Of a stretch of 64,000 bases of DNA, positions 23,974 through 35,005 are shown one piece after another. A program made the translations under genes and the position numbers. The first letter of the stretch is position 1, and the number at the start of each line of letters is the position of its first letter. Source of the DNA: Boswellia sacra (lineage: Eukaryota; Streptophyta; Magnoliopsida; Sapindales; Burseraceae); the NCBI GenBank assembly GCA_013180625.2, contig SNVD02008142.1:62001-126000 (forward strand), given 5' to 3'. The notes beneath the pieces are model-generated. The model saw only the letters and a list, made by a program, of their open reading frames with translations. It had not been told where the DNA came from and searched no databases.

Positions 23974-24446
23974 AGTGTCACACGTTGACAACAACATATT
24001 CTTATTCCTCATCAGTTCTATCTTAAATAACATCCCAACTTTGATACCAATTGTGATAATTCGAATCTATCTGAATTATATAAATATTGTATGTTTGCGA
24101 TTTAAAGCACACAATCTCCATACTCATCGATTTTTTTTTAAATTTCACAAAAATATTTTTTGCTCAATGAGTCCACTTAGTCAGAAACTCAATTAGTTAT
24201 AAATTAATTAGGATTCATATTCACTAGAATGACAAATAATTTTAATTTTTCCAAAAAAATGACATAAAATGTTTTTGTAACCTTTTAAAATTATATATAG
24301 TAAAGACTTAGATGAAATCCTTTTAACTTAACTATGATTAAGACCTTGGATTCATATCAACATAATTAATTTTAATTTTATATATATACAGAAACATCAG
24401 AAAAAAGGAAGAAAAATATTCTAAAATTTCAATTGGCTTTTGCTTC
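23974..24446. other. AT-rich spacer with a retroelement PBS-like remnant
   Basis: At about 24032-24050 the minus strand reads CAATTGGTATCAAAG, resembling the LTR/primer-binding-site junction of another copia element. No gag or second LTR is recognisable. The rest is AT-rich. Confidence 0.35.
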
Positions 24447-24475
24447 CACTACACGGGAGGGGAGCATATAATTAA

Positions 24476-24540
24476 AAACCGCCGCAGACGTGTTTTGGAA
24501 ACATGGTTCTACGGCGGTTTTACAAACCGCCGTAGAAAGA
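24476..24540. repeat. Left subterminal CCGCCGT repeats of the first CACTA
   Basis: Contains AACCGCCGCAGACG, CTACGGCGGTTTTAC and AAACCGCCGTAG; the last two face each other as a hairpin. They match the units repeated at the right end of the same element. Confidence 0.8.
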
Positions 24541-24569
24541 TTTTAAAATTTCCCAAATTAAACCCTAAA

Positions 24570-25090
24570 TCCCCCCCCTTTTCGTTCGATTTCCTCCCTC
24601 CCCATAGTTCTCTGCGGCGAAATCCCCCCCCCCCCTATTCGCGTGTCTCTCTTCAGCGAAATCGATGCCCTCCCCCTGCCGCTGCTGTTCCGGCGATTTC
24701 CCCCGCTTGTAACCGCCGTAGAACCTGCGATTTCCTCTCGGTCTGCATCGCGCCTGGGTCTCCCGTTGCGATTTTCTCTGCCGCTGTCTTCCTCCGCGCA
24801 TTTGCCCCGCCTGTAAGCGATTTCGCCGTGATTTCCTCTCGATCTCCTCCCCCGCGTCTCGGTCTCCCTGCGCGAGTTTGTGTAGACCAAAATCGGCCCC
24901 CCACCCTGCCGCTGCTGCCTCCATTTCTCCTGCAGCTGGGAACGAAGCCGTTGTCGGTTCTGTGTGATAGAGCCAGTTTTCCATCTCGGTCTCCATCCGT
25001 CTCTCTCTCTATCACCAAATTCACCATCCGTCGTCGCTTCTGTGTGGCAGATCCCCCTTCGAATGACAGAGCACCGGTGATAGGTAATGT
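24570..25090 (+). promoter_or_regulatory. GC- and CpG-rich leader of the first CACTA
   Basis: Strongly C- and CG-rich island in otherwise AT-rich DNA, just inside the left end. Long open frames exist on both strands, which the composition explains. By analogy with En/Spm, where a GC-rich leader follows the promoter, this is probably the promoter/leader and first untranslated exon. A donor-like CCGGTGATAG/GTAATG lies near 25083. Coding capacity is not supported. Confidence 0.4.
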
Positions 25091-25950
25091 GTTGTTTGGT
25101 ATTGGAATTTTTGATTTGCTGAGCAATTTCTGGTGTGTTGTGCTGTAAGTTGTTAGTTGATTTTTGTGGTATTTTTGCCGATTGGAGATTGATTCTTTGG
25201 ATTGTGGGTGTGGATTGGTTGTAGTGATGATTTGCAGCCACATACGGCTATGTTAATGTCCGATTGGGTGTGGATTGGTTGTGCAATTGGGTGTGGAGTG
25301 GTTTGTAGTGATGAATTGGAGGAAGTCAGATAATAGTAAGGAGATGTTTGTAGTGATGTATTCATTTCTTTTCTCAAACGTTTTTGTTTGGAATTTGTTT
25401 TTGTTTTGAATGAAATTGGAAATGAATGAACAGTTTAAACTACTACCATTTAGATTCTGTTCAACTTTTGTATGTGTGTGTTTTTTCTCCATTTTTATTG
25501 AAATTGGAAATGAATGAACAGTTTCCATTTGAACTATTTTTATGTTGGATAATTTGATACAAGAGTTTAAATATAGATAATTTCCAACAGCATGTGAATT
25601 TTTGATGTAATTTTTGTTCTTATTGTTATTTTTAATTGTTGATACTAGACAGGACTACACACTGATACCAGAGCTTACATAAAAATTTTGACTAAACTGC
25701 ACTATTGTGTTACCTTATTAGTTTACGGCTTGATATACTTGCTCATAAATGTTTTCATGCTTGTTACAATCCTTTATGGCCTGCATATGTTAGATTCTAG
25801 GTGAAAAAAGTACAAAATTACATGCACTCACATCCATAATTTAAACTGGAGATTGTAGCAACTCATGGTAAATTAAAGCTTTTATTTTTTCCTGTAAATA
25901 GAAAAAAAAATACAGTTTGTGAGGTTTTCTTTAACAAGTTATTGTGCTTT

Positions 25951-25952
<2 letters not shown>

Positions 25953-25986
<34 letters not shown>
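25953..25986. repeat. (TG)n microsatellite
   Basis: About 15 TG units inside the first CACTA element. Confidence 0.9.
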
Positions 25987-25987
<1 letters not shown>

Positions 25988-27029
25988 ATGCATATATAAT
26001 TTAACTTAAATACTGAATCAATGAAATATAAATCCTTTAAAAGTTATTGAATGTTGTAAAGTTTCACACCGCGTGTTCAAAAGAATATATAATTATTTTT
26101 TTCCATCCAAACTAGGCTGATAATCATTTTTAACTTTCCAAGACTGATGCTATTTGAACTCCACCTCCAAACTAATTAGCCTCCATCCATCAATTTGACA
26201 AGGACAAAATTGTATTGTCATGCAAAACCTATTACTCATGTCATCTTCCTCCTGTCATGCACATTCCTTCAACTTTTATCATACGTTAATTTGACAACGG
26301 CCTTAGAATAAAATAATGCTACAGACATAATCCAATGAAAATAATTATAAATAAATTATTTGTATTTTAAATACTTAAAAAAAATTCTGTTATTTTTATT
26401 TCTCTGAAAATTCTGTTTGCTTTGTTTTCAATATTATTTGAGAAAAACAAACTTATTTTCTTTACAATGAAAACGTTATAATAATTAATGATAAAGTGGT
26501 CTTTGGATGGACAACAATAATATGATCCTCAATCTTTAAGTGTGCTATTAAACTTACCTCTTTTCCTGTACTAAGTGCTCATTTCTGCACTAACCCTAAC
26601 GCCACATAACAAATAGCATCTTTCATTCTCTGAACAAGCAAAGGTACTTCCATAGTCTATCTACTGACTTGTTTCCATTTTCTTTTATTTTAGGATCTTT
26701 GGGACTCATTGGCATTGGATACACTGCTTCACGCATCTGGTATGCATTTCAAGGTTCACTGCATTTATACTGTAATTGTTATTAATTGGAGAAGTTGCTT
26801 TGCTTATTATTCTTTAGTCGTTAATAATTTTTTAGGTTGGTCGAACATGTAGCATTTTATTGTTTGTGTTTGTGTTTTGATCCAAAATCAGCCCACTTAC
26901 CCATGACTAAATTAGCCACAGCAGCTCACATTCCCATGAACAAAACCGGTCCACCTCACTTGACCGAAAACAGAATTAGAGAAAAAAAACCCAAGCAAGC
27001 CACTACACCTATATTAACTAAAGTAGCCC

Positions 27030-27950
27030 AGACCAAGCAAAGGAAACAAGAAAAAAAAAAACCAACTCAATATACAAAGAAGTATCAAACCAGCCCACAT
27101 TAAGAAAAGAAATTAGAGCAAACCAGCCTATTAATGTCCAAAAAAAGAAAAGAATAGAGAACCAGTCCGCTACACTAAGAAGAACCAAACCATCCCACAC
27201 TAAAAAAAGAAATTAAAGCAAACCAGCCCACTAATGCCCAAAAAAAACAAAAGAATAGAGAACTAGCCCGCTACACAAAGAAGAATCAAACAATCCCACA
27301 CTAAGAAAAGAAATTAAGGCAAACCAGCCCACTAATGCCCACAAAAAGAAAAGAATAGAGAACCAGCCGCTACACAAAGAATTACCAAACTAGCCCACAG
27401 TAAGAAAAGAAATTAAAGCAAACCAGCCCATTAATGCCCAAAAAAAAGAAAAGAATAGAGAACCAGCCCGCTAAACAAAGAAGTACGCAACCAGTCCACA
27501 CTAAGAAAAGAAATTAAAGCAACCAGCCCACTAATGCCCACAAAAAATAAGAGAATAGAGAACCAGCCCGCTAAACAAAGAAGTACGCAACCAGTCCACA
27601 CTAAGAAAAGAAATTAAAGCAACCAGCCCATTAATGCCCACAAAAAAGAAAAGAATAGAGAACCAGCCCACACTAAGAAAAGAAATTAACGCAAACCAAC
27701 CCTCTAATGCTCAAAAAAAGAAAAGAAAAGATAACCAGCCCGCTAAACAAAGAAGTACGCAACCAGTCCATACTAAGAAAAGAAATTAAAGTAACCAGCC
27801 CACTAATGCCCACAAAAAAGAAAAGAATAGAGAACCAGCCCACACTAAGAAAAGAAATTAACGCAAACCAACCCTCTAATGCTCAAAAAAAGAAAAGAAA
27901 AGATAACCAGCCCGCTAAACAAAGAAGTACCTAACCAGCCCACACTGTTC
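27030..27950. repeat. Tandem array of about 100-bp A-rich units
   Basis: About nine units, mostly 100 bp with one shortened type of about 72 bp. Each carries AACCAGCCCACTAATGCCC, then AAAAAAGAAAAGAATAGAG, AACCAGCCCGCTA and AAGAAAAGAAATTAAAGC. It lies between the leader and the transposase gene of the first CACTA. The short open frames inside are repeat-derived. Confidence 0.85.
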
Positions 27951-28520
27951 TCCTGTCCTTCAACATGGATTATAGTTGTCATATTCATTTGTTACTTACG
28001 CATGTAAGCTTAGACCCCGTTGAAGAATTATTATTCGACATATATCTTCTTTTCATTTTCATCGATAGATGACAATGAAGATTGTATGTCTTGTAATGAT
28101 TCTTGAATTGTCCGAACTTGGACAGTTTGAGAATGCATAAGTTTTTATTATAAATTAGTATGTAATGTTTTGTTCCATCTAAACGAAAAATTTGGTTACA
28201 TTTCCTCATGTTCTCTAAGTACATAACAGATGATTGTGTGTTTTGTGTTAATTTTCGAACTTCGAAATGACACATATATTCAATCAACTATATACGTGTA
28301 CTTGGAGAACTGGGGGGAGATGCTGCCGAATTTTTTACTAAGATGGAGCAACACATAGCTACTAATTTATAGTCCAAACTTATTCATTCTTGAATGGGAT
28401 AGGACCACCAACCTTTTACACAAATGTTTACAAAAATGTTTCATATTATATTTCCTCAGTTGTGCACCAATAAATTTATAGTGATATGAGTTGTATTTAT
28501 TACTTTTAAGGGAAATTTTC

Positions 28521-31500
28521 ATGGATAAGAGTTGGATTGACTTACCAAATCGATGCTGTCGAGCATATTTCACTGGGGTAGAGGGATTTCTAGACTTTGC
28601 CTTTGGTAATTTGGTGAATGACACTAGAATATTATGTCCTTGTAAGAAATGTCACAATCGATATCTTATGGATAAATACACAGCAAGGGAGCATTTAATA
28701 TGTAATGGGTTTTTGCGAACGTACAAAAGATGGATCTTGCATGGTGAACAGTATACGCCTATAGAGTCTGACCAACGTACCGAACAAGTTGTAGTTGATG
28801 ATGAATCAACAGGGGGTGATGATATGGTTGGAATGATACATGAGGCCATTGGGATTCCGCATAATGCCTCAGGTGAAGGTAGTAGTAACCTATTAGATAG
28901 TGAAACTGAAACATATTTAAAGCTACTTGAGCAGGCAGAGTGTCCCTTGTATCCGGGTTGTCAAAATTTTACCTCCCTATCATTTACTGTTCAACTTTTG
29001 CAACTTAAGATGTTGCACGGATGGACTGACAAGTCAGTAACAAAGTTACTAGAACTTTTGAAGAAGGCCTTTCCTGACCAAGTCAAAATTCCTTTTTCGT
29101 ATTATGAAGCACAAAAGATAACTACTGACTTGGGATTTATGTACAAGACCTGAGATGCTTGTCCTAACAATTATGTGTTGTTCAGAGGCGAGTTTGCAAA
29201 TTTGGATAGATGTTGCATATGCCAAATATCTCGCTACAAAAACTTGGATGAGTCGAATGATTCATCAAGTTCCAATGCGAAGATAGCTGCAAAGCAAGTT
29301 AGATGCTTTCCATTAAGTTCTAGGCTAAAAAGATTATTCATGTCCTCAAAAACTGCTTCCCTCATGCGATGGCATGCAGAAGATCGCATCAAAGACGGTG
29401 TTCTTAGGCATCCAGCTGATAGTCTTTGTTGGAGAACTTTTGATGAAAGAAATCCTGAATTTGCTGCTGATTCTCGTAATGTCAGACTAGGCTTGGCAGC
29501 TGATGGATTTAATCCTTTTAGGACTATGACTATAGCACATAGTACATGGCCTATTGTGTTAATACCGTACAACTTGCCTCCTTGGTTATGTATGAAAGAA
29601 AGTTTTTTCATTTTGTCTGTACTCATTGATGGTCCTAAAGGTCCTGGGAATAAAATTGATGTCTACATGCAACCATTGATTGAGGAATTGAAAGATTTAT
29701 GGAGTGAAGGCGTACTAACCTATGATGCATCGTGTCAACAAATGTTCAAGCTACATGCAGCTTTGTTGTGGACCATCAATGACTTTCCGGCATATGCGAA
29801 TTTATCAGGCTGGAGTACAAAAGGGGAGAAAGCATGTCCTTGTTGTTTAGGAAATACGGTTTCCAAATGGTTGTCTCATAGTAGAAAATTTTGTTATATG
29901 GGTCATCGGCGATATTTACCTACTACTCATAGATTTCGAAAGGATAGGATTTCCTTCAATGGTAGAGCCGATATGGGACCTGCTCCATCTCGGTTATCTA
30001 GTTTTGATATAAAACAACAAGTACAAGATACATTAACTGAATATAAGATAGAAGATCTTCAAAGGAGAAGGAATAATCCCCAAATTCAGTCAAACATCTG
30101 GAAAAAGAAAAGTATTTTCTTTGAACTACCATATTGGGAGCATAACTTGATTAGACATAATCTTGATGTCATGCACATTGAGAAGAATGTCTGTGACAAT
30201 GTACTTTGGACATTGTTGGGGGATCCTAGGAAGTCGAAAGATAATTTGAAGGCTCGCTATGATTTGAAGGATATGAAAATTAGAAAAGCTTTGCATCCTC
30301 AAGAACGGGGGGCCAACAAATTATATTTACCTCCAGCATGCTTCTCAATGACCAAAGAAAATAAAGATGTCTTTCTTAGGGTGTTGAAAAAAGTGAAGTT
30401 GCCAGATGGTTATGTATCAAATATCTCTCGTCGTGTTCACATAAAAGAGCGAAGCATTGCGGGTTTGAAAAGTCATGACAATCATATACTACTACAACAA
30501 CTGCTTCCTCTTGCTACTCGAAGAGTATTACCGAAAAATGTCGTTGCCACTTTGATTGAATTGGCAAACTTTTTTAAGCAATTATGCTCAAAAGTGAACA
30601 CTAAAGAAGATTTAAATAATATTCAAGATAGAGTGGTGCTTACATTGTGTCATCTTGAGAAAATCTTTCCACCCTCGTTCTTCAATATTATGGAGCATTT
30701 GCCTGTTCATCTTGCACAGGAGGCATCATTGGCAGGACCAGTTTAATTTAGATGGATGTATCCAATTGAGAGGTACAATCCACTACCATGTTAATGTCTC
30801 GTAATTGTCATACATTATATATGAATTGCTTGGTATTTATAGATTTCATTGGTTCTCTAGGTATTTGCTAACTCTAAAGAGATATGTGCATAATCGTGCA
30901 CATCCTGAGGCTTCTATTGCTAAAGGATACCTGATGGATGAGTGCACAAACTTTTGTTCGAGATATCTCGATGAAGTGGAAACTAAACTCAATCGAGGAC
31001 CTCGGAACAAGGATGGTACCTCTGTTGAAGGACAACAATTCGAACTAGATCATATCTCTTGGGTTCAAGCACATAGATATGTGCTAGTCAATACAACTTC
31101 TATTGATCCATTTCGAAAGTAAGATATGCACACATTTCGTTTGATACCTCTGTTCGTTTAACTGTTATATCTTTTTTACATCTTTCAATATCTTCTATCA
31201 CAGAAAGCATCTCAACGAAATTCATAATGAAATGCCTCGTTCTTCTATTCATGAAATTCAAAAAGAGCATAACAGAAAATTCCACGAATGGTTTCGAGAT
31301 CATGTAAGTGCAAGAAATTTGTGTAATATTTTGTTGCTATAGGGATTGTTGTTGCTAACTATATGTATTTTCATAGGTTCACTCCTTACAAGAGACCTCA
31401 AATGTTTCATTGTCTGAAGAAATCATCCATTTAGCTAATGGCCCTAAATGGGATGCACGTAGCTATAAATCCTATGTTGTCAACGGCTTCAAATTTCGTA

Positions 31501-32078
31501 CCAAGGATGCAAATAAACATAAAACCACTCAACAATCTGGTGTTATTTTGAAGGCCGATACCTTGAGTTATGCTAGTGCACGAGATCAAAACCCTCTTTC
31601 TGGCAGCGTAACGTTTCTTGGAGTGTTAACAGATATAATTCAAATTCGATATGTCAATGACATGACTTTCATCTTGTTCAAGTGTGATTGGGTTGACAAT
31701 CGGACTGGAATGAAGTGTGATGAGTTTGACTTCACAATGGTTAATTTTAATCATCTGTTATACAAAGATAACAGTATTGATGATGAACCTTTCATTTTAG
31801 CGGGTCAAGCGGAGCAAGTTTGCTATATTCAAGATCCTGTAGATGAAGATTGGCATGTTGTTCTTAAAATGTCAACAAGAGATACCTTTGATCTCAATTC
31901 CAAAAATTCATCTATTGGGAACATGGCGCCAGAGGTTGAGCTATATGCACAACAACAACTAGATGAAAGAGGTTACTTTCGTGAAGAAGATTTGCAATGG
32001 GTTAGGCAAGGAGTTGAGGGTACAACAGTGACAATCAATCGTGAAGATAATGATGATCAGATGGATGATGTTGATTGA
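28521..32078 (+). pseudogene. CACTA transposase, TNP2/TNPD type, two nonsense codons
   Basis: Exons 28521-30772, 30861-31118, 31204-31303 and 31377-32078, all GT-AG and in phase, 1104 codons in all. Domains in order: transposase-associated N-terminus (MDKSWI, with CPCKKC near residue 50); TNP2 transposase from about residue 215 (FRGEFANLDRCCICQISRYK, LAADGFNPFRTM, TYDASCQQMFKLHAALLWTI, FPAYANLSGWSTKGEKACPCC, DVMHIEKNVCDN); a DUF4218 region (LCHLEKIFPPSFF to RWMYPIER); and C-terminal DUF4216 (VNGFKFRTKD). The start is the ATG of MDKSWI, usual for the family; the open frame reaches a little further upstream. Two in-frame stops break it: TGA at 29151-29153 and TAA at 30744-30746. The protein would bind the element ends and cut and rejoin the transposon, but this copy probably makes no full-length product. 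Confidence 0.92.
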
Positions 32079-32339
32079 TAGTACCTTTACTTAGTTGTTA
32101 TTATTGATTATGTGATTCTTTATCTTGCTTGTATTTGGGGAACATTATTGTTTTCTGCATTTATGTGATTTCCTCTTGTCTTCGTGTAACTATTATTTTT
32201 TGAGAATGAAATATGTATTTTGTTCAGTTGAACTGGATGTTCAAACTATTTTTTTATTATATGCATACGATAATTATTATGGAACTTAAGGAAAGATCTT
32301 AGAATTTTATGAATGTGAATGTTTTCCAAAAAGGTCACC

Positions 32340-34094
32340 ATGCCGCCGAAAAGACCGAGGGACACCTCTATGGAGAATATAATACAACGAGAAGCAGAAT
32401 CTCGACGACAGTCGGCAGCGTCTTCCCACAGTCAGTCGAATGATGGAGGTACATCAACGAGTTTAGTTTTATGTTAAATTCTTTTCAATTTAAAGTTGAT
32501 TAAATATTTGTTATTATATCTTTTTATAGATACGGGTGGTACATCGGGTGTTGTCAAAGGACGTGGAGTAGCACGTACTGTTCGTGAGTGGGGTACATGC
32601 CAGAGATTGCACATTCAATTTAACTCTCAATGGCAACCAATAAACACAAACAAAGACAAATTGACCACCCAACTTGGAATCATAGCAAAAAATGGCAACA
32701 TGGCTCCATTGACTTGTCCTCGGTGGCAAAATATGCCACCACATCTTTTGGATGCCATCTGGAAAGAAGTGAAGGTAATTCATTTTTAATAAATTCATAC
32801 TTTACATGTATATGTATTTGTATCTCCATTAATCTATTGCAATTTGTTCTTGCAGGATAATACAGATGTTCCCGATGAGTATAGACCTCATTGTTTACAA
32901 CATATTGGGAACCTTTGGCGAGATTGGAAAGCTCATGTAAAGAGGGAGTACTACAAGAAATATGATACGGATGAGGACAGGTTGCAATTCACTTCTCCTA
33001 GAGTTCAGCCATATCAGTGGTCGATTCTTGTAGCTTATTGGGGAACAGAACAAGCCAAAGTATATGCCTAACATAACTAAAAAAGTGTAGATTTGTTTTT
33101 TTGTTTTGTTCATATTGCAAGTCATATTATATATATGTTAATATTGTTTATATTACAGGAAGCTACAGAGAAGAATAAGGTAAATCGAGCATAACAGGTT
33201 GTACTTCATCGAACAGGTCGCACGTCATTTGCCCAAAAACGAGAAGAGGTAAGTTACACTTGTTTGTTTACACGCTTTTTAATTGTTCGTTATCTGCTTC
33301 TACTCTCTTTTAGTAGTTGTATTATTATAGTTATGATATTTTTTTGATTAGATGATAAGAAATGGAGAGCAAACTGATCGCATTAGTGTCTTCGTGAAGA
33401 CAAGAACAAAAAGTAATGGGGAAGTAGGTGATGATGAAAATGCAGAAATAATTGTAAATTCTTTGATCTTTTGAACTTAATTATTCATCCACTATTTAAA
33501 AATTAATTTTTGCTTAATACATTGTCATTATTAAGTTGTTATTTCTTTTCATTATGGTACAGAGCCAATTCAATGAAGGTTTGTCTCAGTTTCCACAAGA
33601 CCAACAAACTCAACAACTGAGAGAAGAAGTATTTGGCAATGTAATGGGACCTGATCATCGTGGTTATGCTCGGACATATGGCTTTGGTCCATCTCCGACT
33701 GATGTTCAAGACACCAGCTCATCTGATATTCACTTGAGGGAAGAGTTGGGTAGTTTGCAGCAAGAACACAACAGCTTGAAGGAAGCACACAGAAACTTGA
33801 ATGAAGCACACAACAACTTGAAGCAAGATCACAACAATATGAAAATGATGTATGATGAAGTCGTTTCCTTCCTGCAGGAGAGGTTTCCAGAATTTGCAGA
33901 GCGGCGAGCTACAAGACCGGTATTTACTTATCTGTCAAGTTGAAAATGTAGTTTCAGTTGACTCATATTTTTAACTTATGTTTCATATTTTTTTTTATAA
34001 ATAGGTCCCAGATGCTTCAAGTGGACATCATACTCGTTTCCAGTATGATAGTCATGGAACAAACGATCTTGATTCAAACCACGGGAACGAATAG
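32340..34094 (+). pseudogene. Second CACTA gene (Ptta/En/Spm, Transposase_24 type), one nonsense codon
   Basis: Seven exons: 32340-32448, 32530-32774, 32856-33059, 33159-33248, 33352-33453, 33563-33919, 34005-34094, all GT-AG and in phase, 399 codons. The N-terminus is short and basic (MPPKRPRDTS). The middle matches the plant En/Spm Transposase_24 domain: GRGVARTVREWG, LGIIAKNGNMAPLTCPRWQ, IGNLWRDWKAHVKREYY, QWSILVAYWGTEQAK. The last part is a coiled coil of ELGSLQQEHNSLKEAHRNLN-type heptads. This position, downstream of TNP2 and before the right subterminal array, is where TNPA-like proteins are encoded; those bind subterminal repeats and dimerise. A TAA at 33192-33194 stops the frame in exon 4. 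I inferred the role from family and position. Confidence 0.88.
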
Positions 34095-34499
34095 GTATAT
34101 AAATAAAAATATACAATTTGTATTAAGATTCATAATGTTACTTAAAGATTATAATCTTGGTTACAAATTATTATTGCAGGTTGTTTGTCAAGTTTTATAG
34201 CTTACTTCTCAGATGTTGAGTTATGTCGAGGTTGTTGATGTATATAATTGAGTTGTTTGACATTATATTTTATTATATAATGATGGACTGTATGGATGAT
34301 GATTGAGTTATGTTTGGTTTTCTTAAATTGTGATTAATCATTTTATGTGACAAAAATTGATATTTGATTTGAGATTGTTATATTGATGGAATGATGGAAG
34401 ATACTTATCACAATATATATTTGTTTTGAGACATGTTGTTGAATGTGGAAACAGGAAATAACATAAAAACAGAATCGGTTTTTTTTTCTCAAAAATGAC

Positions 34500-34990
34500 C
34501 TTTTACGGCGGTTTAGACGTCCGCCGTAAAAACCAAATGTTTAAAACTACATCGTTTTACAAAAGTATTTTACAGCGGTTTATTGCACATTTACGGCGGT
34601 TCAACAACCGCCGTAAATACACCCAATCAAAACGACGTCGTTTTACGTGAAGATTTTACGGCGGTTTAATGTTCGACGCAAAAAAGATCAAAACGGCGTC
34701 GTTTTACTTGCTACTTTTTACGGCGGTTACTATTTATTTACGGCGGTTTCATGTTCGACGCAAATTTACGGCGGTTATAAAACCGCCGTAAAAGGTCCTC
34801 TTACACACACGTGGCACTTCGTCGTACATTTTTACGTCGAACACAAAAACCGTCGTAAAAGAACTTTTGCGGCGGGCTAAAACCGCCGTAAAATCTTTTA
34901 CTGCGGTTGTTTCTACGGCTGGCTTAAACCGCTGTAGAACCGCCGTAAAAATATTTTTACGGCGATTTTGGCCCGCCGCAAAAGGTTTTG
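34500..34990. repeat. Right subterminal ACGGCGGTT array of the first CACTA
   Basis: Roughly 20 copies of ACGGCGGTT or its complement, several as facing pairs, with ACGTCGTTTTAC variants between them. Same unit as the left end. Known CACTA elements use such arrays as binding sites for their TNPA-like protein. Confidence 0.85.
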
Positions 34991-35005
34991 AATGTTGTAG
35001 TGTTC

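Larger units (their letters stand above)
24447..35002 (+). mobile_element. CACTA (En/Spm) transposon, structurally complete, 10.6 kb
   Basis: Begins CACTACACGGGAGG and ends GTTGTAGTG, the inverted CACTA terminus. The 3-bp duplication TTC flanks it (24444-24446 and 35003-35005). Subterminal regions at both ends carry many ACGGCGGTTT/AAACCGCCGT units in both orientations, the expected TNPA-type binding arrays. Inside are a GC-rich leader, a (TG)n tract, a 100-bp tandem array, a TNP2-family transposase gene and a second En/Spm-type gene, both on the plus strand. Internal stop codons in both genes suggest the copy is no longer autonomous. Confidence 0.92.

Noticed and set aside
24495..25243. Several 140-230-codon frames on both strands
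   Set aside because: All arise from the GC-rich leader of the CACTA; Arg/Pro/Ser-rich translations in many frames, no domain.
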